NCBI GenBank assembly: GCA_028873965.1 | Contig: JAPPMU010000066.1 | Location: 1-42,317, forward strand | Origin: Chloroflexota bacterium | Lineage (GTDB): Bacteria; Chloroflexota; Dehalococcoidia; Lucifugimonadales; UBA3495 | Direction: 5' to 3' | DNA length: 42,317 nucleotides | In this document: piece after piece, positions 8,650 to 14,999 of the stretch | Layout: every line of letters starts with the position of its first letter | Position numbering within the stretch: position 1 is the stretch's first letter | The notes under the pieces: generated by a model | Seen by the model: the letters and a program-made list of their open reading frames with translations, nothing else | The model's database searches: none | What the model was told of the DNA's origin: nothing | Position numbers and translations under genes: made by a program

Positions 8650-9564
8650 ATGGCAGAGAATCCAACTGTCCTTGTAACCGCGCCCGAGACGGTTACTACC
8701 GTCAAGGGGTACACCGTGGGGGTGCTGCGGGGGCTTCGCAGATTTGCTGAAAAGCAGCCGGTGGGAACTGCCAGTGGGGTAATCCTGGGGGTCATAATAT
8801 TGCTTGCGGTCGCTTCACCCTTGATAGCCCCCTACAACCCGATCGAGGGGCACTTTACATCAATCAATCAACCGCCCGATTCGGAGTACCTCCTGGGTAC
8901 CGACCGTGTCGGCAGAGACGTGCTCAGCCGGGTCATTTATGGAGCGCGCATATCTCTGTTGGTAGCCTTCGTCGCTGTCATAGTCGGGGACGCACTCGGC
9001 GCCATGTGGGGTATCGCCAGCGGTTACCTGGGCGGAAAGTTCGATATTTACAGCCAGCGACTCGTTGAGCTGCTCCTGTCCTTCCCCACTCTCATCCTGG
9101 CTATGGTGCTGTTGTTGGGATTGGGAGCAGGAGTATTCACGGTCATAGTGGCCATCGCCATTACCCGCATTCCGTTATCGGTTCGGGTGATTCGCTCGGT
9201 GTCCCTTTCCGTTAAGGAGAACTCGTACATAGAAGCCGCCAGGGCCATTGGGGCCTCCGACCTGAGGGTCATGGCGTTGCACATAGCGCCCCAATGCCTG
9301 GCCCCCTGGTTGGTGTTGGTGACCGCCCAGCTGGGAGGGGTCATCGTGCTGGAAGCGTCCCTGGGCTTTTTGGGCGTCGGAGTGCCCGCTCCCACCGCCA
9401 CCTGGGGCAACATGCTGGGTGGCGCGGTGGCAGCCACTCTCAAGCCGGAATGGTGGCTGGTTATCTTCCCCGGGGTAGCCATCACCATCACCGTGTTGGC
9501 CTTCAACCTCTTCGGCGACTCGATCCGGGACGCATTGGACCCCAAACTGCGAGGCAATACGTAA
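8650..9564 (+). CDS. ABC transporter permease, DppC/OppC type
   Basis: Second inner-membrane permease of 304 residues. An N-terminal cytoplasmic stretch precedes the first membrane helix (GVILGVIILLAVASPLIAPY). The DppC hallmark HFTSINQPPDSEYLLGTDRVGRDVLSRVIYGARISL is split across the first loop. The coupling loop reads YIEAARAIGASDLRVMALHIAP, and the end, GDSIRDALDPKLRGNT, is standard for the family. It forms the heteromeric channel with the preceding permease. The genes for the two cytoplasmic ATPases (DppD/DppF type) do not follow, so they must be elsewhere or a shared ATPase is used. Confidence 0.92.
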   Translation: MAENPTVLVTAPETVTTVKGYTVGVLRGLRRFAEKQPVGTASGVILGVIILLAVASPLIAPYNPIEGHFTSINQPPDSEYLLGTDRVGRDVLSRVIYGARISLLVAFVAVIVGDALGAMWGIASGYLGGKFDIYSQRLVELLLSFPTLILAMVLLLGLGAGVFTVIVAIAITRIPLSVRVIRSVSLSVKENSYIEAARAIGASDLRVMALHIAPQCLAPWLVLVTAQLGGVIVLEASLGFLGVGVPAPTATWGNMLGGAVAATLKPEWWLVIFPGVAITITVLAFNLFGDSIRDALDPKLRGNT

Positions 9565-9614
9565 ATCGATACCAAAGTGAAAGCGTATTTCACCGCGTCA
9601 ACCGGCGCGACTAG

Positions 9615-10955
9615 ATGACGACGCTCGTGCCAAAATCGGCCTCCGAGAGGCCGCATCTACGGCGCCGCATCTGGCGTGTCATACGCCGTCGGCCCTGGAT
9701 TGTCGGCATTGCCCTGGTCTTGGTGCTGATTCTCTGGTGGGTTACGATCAGCTTCAATTTGATCGCCTTGATTTCCCCCCCTCCCGAGGCCACCACCAGG
9801 ATCAGCGCTCATACCGGCTCCGAGACCTGGGCCCAGATTCGACGGACGCCCCAGAATAGCGCTTCTACTCCGGACCAAGGTCCTCAGACGCCGGTAGAAT
9901 TGCGGTGGACTTACAACACGTCCGGTCCCATTCTTGCCGGACCGGCGGTGGTGGCCGGCCGGATCTATATCACTACCGGGGACGGCCGTGCCCTGGCTCT
10001 GGAAAGAGACACCGGTCAGCCGGTATGGGAATTTTCTTCCGTCGTCCCTTCCGATACCTCTCCGGCCATCGCCGGTGACCTGCTGTTTTTTGGCCTGCGG
10101 AATAAACGCTTTGTCGCTCTGGACCGGGAAACCGGCGAGCTGCGGTGGGAAAAGGACCTCGGCAATCCGGTGCTTGCCTCGCCTATCGTGGCCGATGGGA
10201 CGGTTTATATTGGCTCCACCAACAGGCAGCTATATGCCCTCGACGCCGCCACCGGCCAGGAACGCTGGACCATTACCCTCGGGGGATGGATTGTCGCTCC
10301 GGTAGCCTACCGTGATGACCGGGTGGCCGTGGCTTCTCAGGATGGCTTGCTCCACATCGTGGAGGGGAAAACCGGTCGCATCCGTTTCGTTTACGACGCG
10401 GGCTGGCCCATAATGGGATCCCCTACGATACAAGAGGACCAGGTTTTGGTCGTATCTCATCGAGGGACCGTATGGTCGCTGGATTGGAACAGCAGCACCT
10501 ATCCTCTGGAACGTCTCTGGTGGGCCGCCAGGGTCAATCTGTTTGTGTGGGGCCTGCTGCCCAGTGTGCCCAATCAACAGGGGGCGATCTGGGCCTCCGG
10601 CATCGGCGACAGCGTGTCGCTCAGTCCTGCCACTGCCCACGACGCGGTCTATGTGGCCAGCGCCGGGGGTAAGGTCGTCTCCCTGGACATAAGCACCGGC
10701 TCGGAGCGGTGGGCAACCAAACTGGACAAGAAGATCACGGCCGGTCCAATCGTGACCGGAAACACGTTACTGGTCGGCTCCGAGGATGGCATTCTCTATG
10801 CCCTGGATTCCTTTACGGGCAAAGAGGAATGGAATTTCAAGACGGGCGGAAAGATCTCAGCCAGCCCAGTAGTGGTAGGGGACATGCTGTACGTGGCGTC
10901 CCATGACGGCAATCTTTATGCGCTCTCCTCTAAGAGACGTGGAGAAACCGATTGA
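9615..10955 (+). CDS. membrane-anchored PQQ-type beta-propeller protein
   Basis: A 446-residue protein with a basic N-terminus and one membrane helix (PWIVGIALVLVLILWWVTI), then an external beta-propeller. At least six repeats show the PQQ_2/BamB pattern, in which a strand ending in a YALD- or VALDRETGE-like turn is followed by WE or RW: ALERDTGQPVWEF, ALDRETGELRW, ALDAATGQERW, SLDISTGSERW, ALDSFTGKEEW. No PQQ dehydrogenase active site is evident, so a scaffolding or sensing role is more likely than catalysis. It starts 51 bp after the last permease and probably shares the operon, but has no obvious ribosome site. A link to the transporter is inferred from position only. Confidence 0.8.
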   Translation: MTTLVPKSASERPHLRRRIWRVIRRRPWIVGIALVLVLILWWVTISFNLIALISPPPEATTRISAHTGSETWAQIRRTPQNSASTPDQGPQTPVELRWTYNTSGPILAGPAVVAGRIYITTGDGRALALERDTGQPVWEFSSVVPSDTSPAIAGDLLFFGLRNKRFVALDRETGELRWEKDLGNPVLASPIVADGTVYIGSTNRQLYALDAATGQERWTITLGGWIVAPVAYRDDRVAVASQDGLLHIVEGKTGRIRFVYDAGWPIMGSPTIQEDQVLVVSHRGTVWSLDWNSSTYPLERLWWAARVNLFVWGLLPSVPNQQGAIWASGIGDSVSLSPATAHDAVYVASAGGKVVSLDISTGSERWATKLDKKITAGPIVTGNTLLVGSEDGILYALDSFTGKEEWNFKTGGKISASPVVVGDMLYVASHDGNLYALSSKRRGETD

Positions 10956-11356
10956 GCAGGGTCACCGGATCGGACGGTTGAGCGAGAGAGGCGCGCTCAT
11001 AACACAGTCAAAGGACGAGCGCGACCGATAATAGTTACTGACCGGTTAGCCCACGACAGAATCGAAGGACAGCAACCAATCGACGGTAGGCGTCAGGATG
11101 CCTCTCTGAGCCGTTGAGTGTTCCGGGCAACGCTCGGGCGTGGGCCGCCGGGGCGGAGAGGGAGGAACCATCCGCCCGGGGCAGAGGGGGCCCGGCCAGT
11201 GAGCGGAGAGTCATTGCCTGGAGTTTGCTGGCCATAGTGCGGGCGTAACGTGGATCGGTTCACCCAAAACCCGCCACCGGCTACATTTCCGCTATCATGG
11301 GCCCGGCGTCTCGATGAACGGAATAGCGCACCTGATACGGAGCAGGAGGAAATACC
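10956..11356. other. 400-bp intergenic region holding the ancestral half of a scar repeat
   Basis: No supported gene. Positions 11267-11293 (AAACCCGCCACCGGCTACAT and onward to TTCCGCT) recur at 20646-20672, next to a copy of this locus' gene end. The last bases (AGGAGGA at 11344-11350) are the ribosome site of the next gene. I see no convincing terminator after the propeller gene. Confidence 0.5.
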
Positions 11357-11776
11357 TTGGGAACACTGAACGCAACAGAGGTGGATGAGTTTTTGTCCCA
11401 GCCACGAACGGCGCAGCTGGTCACCATGCGGACCACCGGAACTCCCCACGTGGCGCCGGTGTGGTTCCTCTGGGATAACGGTCAGGCTTTGGTGATGGCC
11501 GACAGAGGGGCGGTAAAGGTGCGAAACATTCGCCGCAATTCCGCCGTTGCCCTATGCGTCTGCACCCCGGATCATCCCTATTCTTTTGTGACCATCGAGG
11601 GCACGGCCGACATCACCGACAGCGGGCTGGATGACATGGTGCGCCGGACCTGCGTCCTCTACGAGGGGGACGAGCGAGGCGCCGAGTTCGCCGGAGAACT
11701 TCTGGCAGACGAACGGTTGACCCTGATCGTCATTTCTCCCGGTCGTTTCGTCTCATGGAAAGAGGACGAAGAGTAG
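11357..11776 (+). CDS. pyridoxamine-phosphate-oxidase-fold FMN/F420-type oxidoreductase
   Basis: A 139-residue protein of the split-barrel PPOX superfamily. Characteristic parts are the N-terminal FLSQPRTAQLVTMRTTGTPHVAPVWFLWD, with the strand pair that binds the flavin phosphate, KVRNIRRNSAVALCV, and YSFVTIEGTADI. Members of this size use FMN or coenzyme F420 to reduce varied small molecules; which applies here is not visible. The start codon is TTG, chosen because it lies 6 nt behind a perfect AGGAGGA. The C-terminus (WKEDEE) is echoed in a degenerate copy at 20673-20700. The gene is followed at once by a repeat element and stands alone on this strand. Confidence 0.85.
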   Translation: MGTLNATEVDEFLSQPRTAQLVTMRTTGTPHVAPVWFLWDNGQALVMADRGAVKVRNIRRNSAVALCVCTPDHPYSFVTIEGTADITDSGLDDMVRRTCVLYEGDERGAEFAGELLADERLTLIVISPGRFVSWKEDEE

Positions 11777-11783
11777 GAACCGC

Positions 11784-11889
11784 ACACGTACCCAGTTTGT
11801 CATCGCGAGAAGCGCAGCGACGCGGCGATCTCGTTGGCTGAGCGGCGTCCGTTACGCCGACGAGATTGCCACGCTACGCTCGCAATGAC
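11784..11889. mobile_element. repeat element G of the GTACCCAGTTT / GTCATYGCGAG type
   Basis: The left tip ACACGTACCCAGTTT matches the terminal-repeat family of elements A, B and F. The core (11799-11889) begins GTCATCGCGAGAAGCGC and ends with the inverse of GTCATTGCGAGCGTAGCG, and contains an inner ATCTCGT...ACGAGAT pair. The right tip is missing or has been lost next to the stop codon of the CoA-transferase at 11901. It lies between two convergent gene ends and may act as a hairpin terminator. Confidence 0.5.
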
Positions 11890-11900
11890 CTGTGGGTGGA

Positions 11901-13109
11901 TCAGATCACCCTGGCCGCCCGCAGCAGTCCCAGGTCCCGCACCGTGAGGCCCAGTTCACCGCACAGAATTTCGACGTTGTGCTCGCCCAGGCGGGGCGTG
12001 GGTCGGGCCGATGCCATGGCGTTTTCTCCGTCGATGAAGAATCCCGAACCCGGGTATTTCAACAGGCCGGCCCGGGCATGGTCCATCTCGACGAAGAACC
12101 CGCGCTCTTCCAGGTGCGGCGATTCCACCACCTGCTGCGGCGTTTGAACCAGCCCTACGACCAGGCCCCGGGCCATGGTCTCCCGCATCAGGTCCAGGTT
12201 GGTCCACTGGGCCAGCTTGGGGGCCACCAGGTCATGAAGCTCCTCCCAGTGTTCCATCCGGCCGGCGCGGGAGGCGAACTTGGAGTCCAGCAGCCCCGGT
12301 TCCTCCAGAAACTCGGCCCACGCCTGCATGGGACGGCCGCCGGTGCCGGCCGTGGTGAGCGTTACTTCGCCGTCCAGGGTGGGCAGGTGCATCCCGTCCA
12401 TCACGTTGCCGTCGCTGCCGCCCCGGTGGGGGTTGCGCCCGGTATAGGTGTAGGGGTGGATCAGCCCGGAGGGGGTGCTGACGGCGGCTTCCATGGTGGA
12501 GACGTCGATGTGGGTACCCTGTCCTGACTGCTCTCGCCGCAACAGCGCCGCCATCACCGCCACCGCCCCGTTGCGGGCCGCGGTAATCTCCATCTGCTGC
12601 AGGGCCGTGCCCATGGGCGGTTCGCTGGCCGAGCCGGTTACCGCGTAAAGGTAGCCCCCCATGGCCTGAGCCACCAGATCATCGCCCTGGTAGTTGGCGT
12701 AGGGCCCGTCCTGGCCGAAATAGGTGATGGAAACCAGGATCAGGCCGGGGTTGGATTGGGACAGCCGTTCGTAGCCAAGCCCCAGTTCCGCCAGCCGCCC
12801 CGGTGGATAACTCTCAACAATAATATCCGCAGTGGCGGCCAACCGCTCGAAAAGCTCACGGCCTTCCGCCTGCTCCACGTCCAGCGTGATGCCACGCTTG
12901 TTGGTATTGAAGGCAAGGTAGGAGGTGCCCCGGTCGGGATGGGGAACCTCGTCAATAAAGGGCGGCTCGTGGCGGGCCTGATCGCCCCAGCCGGGCGGCT
13001 CGACCTTGATGGTGTCAGCGCCCTGGTCGGCCAGCAGCTTAGCGCAATAAGCACCCGAGGGCCGGTGGGTCAGTTCCAGTACGCGCAATTCGGCAAGTAT
13101 TCCGGGCAT
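11901..13109 (-). CDS. CaiB/BaiF family CoA-transferase
   Basis: A 402-residue family III CoA-transferase, moving CoA between organic acids. The N-terminus ILAELRVLELTH, LLADQGADTIKVEPP, FNTNKRGITLDV, DIIVESYPPGRLAELGL and the later GTHIDVSTMEA are all family blocks. By eye, the position of the catalytic aspartate carries glutamate (E174 in QQMEITAARNGA), as in some distant branches of the family. The start ATG follows GGAGAG. It lies downstream of a second CaiB gene in the same direction, with a MITE between them. The substrate is unknown; such pairs often act in degradation of carboxylic acids or carnitine-like compounds. Confidence 0.9.
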   Translation of the reverse strand: MPGILAELRVLELTHRPSGAYCAKLLADQGADTIKVEPPGWGDQARHEPPFIDEVPHPDRGTSYLAFNTNKRGITLDVEQAEGRELFERLAATADIIVESYPPGRLAELGLGYERLSQSNPGLILVSITYFGQDGPYANYQGDDLVAQAMGGYLYAVTGSASEPPMGTALQQMEITAARNGAVAVMAALLRREQSGQGTHIDVSTMEAAVSTPSGLIHPYTYTGRNPHRGGSDGNVMDGMHLPTLDGEVTLTTAGTGGRPMQAWAEFLEEPGLLDSKFASRAGRMEHWEELHDLVAPKLAQWTNLDLMRETMARGLVVGLVQTPQQVVESPHLEERGFFVEMDHARAGLLKYPGSGFFIDGENAMASARPTPRLGEHNVEILCGELGLTVRDLGLLRAARVI

Positions 13110-13146
13110 GGTCTCTCCAACGGTTGCTTATCCATTAATGCGGGGG

Positions 13147-13281
13147 TCTGTTGACATTTCCCGTCATTCCCGCGAAAGCGGGAATCCGGCAAGCGCACAT
13201 TCCGGCCAACTTTCCGGTGGCAACGAATTCTGGATTCCGGCTTTCGCCGGAATGACGAACAAAAGTCAAAATGTCAACAGA
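13147..13281. mobile_element. MITE-like element D with TCTGTTGACATTT ends
   Basis: A 135-bp element with perfect 13-bp terminal inverted repeats (TCTGTTGACATTT at 13147-13159 and its inverse at 13269-13281). The core (13163-13256) is the dRS3-like GTCATTCCCGCGAAAGCGGG pair with its inverse. No clear target duplication is seen. It separates two tandem CoA-transferase genes and could form a strong hairpin in their shared transcript. Confidence 0.6.
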
Positions 13282-13305
13282 ACTTGGTCTCCCTTGGCCA
13301 GTGAA

Positions 13306-14565
13306 TTACGGCCTGGGTTCGTCGGGACGGGGCGCGCCGTAAACCACGCCTTCGGATTCCAGTTCTCCTATTTCCGCCGGCGACAACTCGGCCAGCTCTG
13401 CCAATATCGCCTGGTTGTCCTCTCCCAATGCCGCTACCTTCGCGATTGACATGGGATTGGCGGGATCTGTGAAGGGGCGGCCGGCGAAAATGCGGGACCC
13501 AACGACAGGGGCCTGGGGGTTGGAGAACTCCCAAAGATAGCCCCGCTCCCGCAGATGAGAGTCGTTTGCCAGGTCCTGGGCGGTCATCGCCGAGCCGGCC
13601 GCGATGCCAAGTCCCTGCAACTTTCGCGCCAGCTCCAGGTCGTCGTGCTGGGAGGTCCAGTTGCCGATCAACTCGTCCAGTTCATGCCGGTGGCGCCAGC
13701 GGGCCAAAGCGGTGCCGAATTTGGCTTCCTCGGCCCACTGGGGCCGGCCCATTGCATCCTTCAGCGATTCCCATTCCGTGTCGGACGACACGACGATAAC
13801 TATCCAGCGGTCGTCGCCCCGGGCCGGATACACGTTGTGCGGCGCCTTCCACCAGTGGGCGCAGCCCAAACGATCGCGGGTTATGCCCCGCTGCGCCTCC
13901 AGGATGGCCGGCCCCACTGACGAGACCCCGGTTTCCAGCATGGTGAGGTCAACCCGCATACCCTTGCCCGTCTTATTGCGCTGGTACAGGGCCAGCAGCA
14001 GGGCGTAGGCCACGTTGTTGCCCACGGAATGATCCATGTAGTTGGGGCTGGCTCGCTGGGAAGGGCCGCCCTCGTAGCCGGTCAGGTAGGACAAACCGCA
14101 GGCGGCGTCCACGGTGCGGGCCCGGGAGCCGGCCCGCCGCCAGGGTCCGGTGTAACCGTAAGCGGTACTGCTGAGGGTAATGATGCGGGGGTTGATTGCG
14201 GAGAGGCTGTCATGGTCGAACCCGAACCGCTGCATGGTGCCGGGACGGAAGTTGTCGGTCACGATGTCAGCCTTCTCCACCAGCTTGAGAAAGACGTCCT
14301 TGCCCCGCGGGTTGGTCACGACCATGCACAGGCTGCGCTTGTTGCGGGCGCCGTAATAGACCATGTTGCCGGCTTCGTTCCACCACTCTTCACCCGGAGT
14401 TGATTCAGGGAAGGGGCCGGATTTGCGGTCCTGCAGGTGGTCGGGGCTTTCGACGCGGATGACGTCAGCGCCCAGATCCGCCAGGAATCCAGTCCCCCAC
14501 GGCAGCGCATGCACCTGTTCCAAGCTAAGGACTCTAACCCCGTCGAGAATTCCCTTCTCAGCCAT
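13306..14565 (-). CDS. CaiB/BaiF family CoA-transferase
   Basis: A 419-residue family III CoA-transferase. MAEKGILDGVRVLSLEQVHA was chosen as the start because GGAGGT lies 9 nt upstream; the frame is open for 59 more codons without a ribosome site. Family blocks: FLADLGADVIRVESPDHL, GARNKRSLCMVV, DIVTDNFRPGTMQRFG and MRVDLTMLETG. D178 in NYMDHSVGNN fits the catalytic aspartate. It precedes the other CaiB gene. Its upstream region holds a GATAC-AAT-GTATC palindrome (14728-14740) and may be co-controlled with the zinc protein on the other side. Confidence 0.9.
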   Translation of the reverse strand: MAEKGILDGVRVLSLEQVHALPWGTGFLADLGADVIRVESPDHLQDRKSGPFPESTPGEEWWNEAGNMVYYGARNKRSLCMVVTNPRGKDVFLKLVEKADIVTDNFRPGTMQRFGFDHDSLSAINPRIITLSSTAYGYTGPWRRAGSRARTVDAACGLSYLTGYEGGPSQRASPNYMDHSVGNNVAYALLLALYQRNKTGKGMRVDLTMLETGVSSVGPAILEAQRGITRDRLGCAHWWKAPHNVYPARGDDRWIVIVVSSDTEWESLKDAMGRPQWAEEAKFGTALARWRHRHELDELIGNWTSQHDDLELARKLQGLGIAAGSAMTAQDLANDSHLRERGYLWEFSNPQAPVVGSRIFAGRPFTDPANPMSIAKVAALGEDNQAILAELAELSPAEIGELESEGVVYGAPRPDEPRP

Positions 14566-14725
14566 TGTCCCTGGACCTCCATTTGCCGCTGCTGGGCCGA
14601 AGCGTTTGACAGGCCCGATGATAGTCCAGACCGGGGGCCGAGTCCACTTGGGCCGTTCGTCGTATCGTTCTGATGTGAGACCAACTCCGTCCGATGTTGA
14701 CAAGCCGAAATTGCGATGGTAGTAT

Positions 14726-14742
14726 TCGATACAATGTATCAT
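14726..14742. promoter_or_regulatory. operator-like palindrome, box 1 (TCGATACAATGTATCAT)
   Basis: A perfect GATAC-AAT-GTATC inverted repeat, extended to CGATACAATGTATCA, which fits the 7-1-7 layout of Fur/Zur-family boxes (TGATA...TATCA arms). It is one of three related palindromes in the divergent region between the CoA-transferase and the zinc protein. It could serve either gene. Confidence 0.45.
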
Positions 14743-14743
14743 T

Positions 14744-14821
14744 ATGATCGCAACCGACAGACATTCCGGCCAAGCGTGTCAGGTGCTGATGGACGTGTGC
14801 GGCGAATGCGACGAGGACTGA
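14744..14821 (+). other. possible 25-residue Cys/His/Asp-rich small peptide
   Basis: The frame MIATDRHSGQACQVLMDVCG then ECDED opens 2 nt after box 1 and ends before box 2. It holds one His, three Cys including CGEC, and a very acidic tail, which would suit metal binding. There is no ribosome site, so translation would need a leaderless message. The placement between two operator-like boxes is suggestive, but the frame may be chance. Confidence 0.15.
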
Positions 14822-14855
14822 GCCCCAGCGCCTTTTATTTTTTGCCTCTCCCATA

Positions 14856-14872
14856 TTGATACGTCGTATCTA
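14856..14872. promoter_or_regulatory. operator-like palindrome, box 2 (TTGATACGTCGTATCTA)
   Basis: A GATAC-GTC-GTATC perfect inverted repeat, nearly palindromic over 17 bp. It lies 128 bp upstream of the zinc protein start and 60 bp upstream of box 3. Layout and arms match boxes 1 and 3. Confidence 0.5.
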
Positions 14873-14915
14873 TCGTTGCGCATGGTTGGATCCGATCATC
14901 CTGGTCAACTTTGGA

Positions 14916-14932
14916 TTGATACTACATATCAA
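14916..14932. promoter_or_regulatory. operator-like palindrome, box 3 (TTGATACTACATATCAA)
   Basis: TTGATA-CTACA-TATCAA, perfectly inverted at its outer six bases on each side; it contains TGATACT-A-CATATCA, the 7-1-7 layout of Fur-family operators. It is 68 bp upstream of the start codon, where a promoter would be expected, so a bound repressor there would block transcription. Given the zinc function of the gene, Zur is the natural candidate regulator; this is an inference. Confidence 0.5.
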
Positions 14933-14999
14933 CTCTGACGCTCGCTGCTGCCAGGTCGATCAGACCGGCAAACGACATCCACAACAACGGAGAAAACCC

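Noticed and set aside
11892..12527. Plus-strand frame of 211 codons opposite the CoA-transferase
   Set aside because: Gln/His/Gly-rich composition and no start signal; it is a shadow.
14856..14999. Earlier start for the zinc protein at 14856
   Set aside because: It would translate through boxes 2 and 3 and lacks a ribosome site; the lipoprotein signal begins at 15000.
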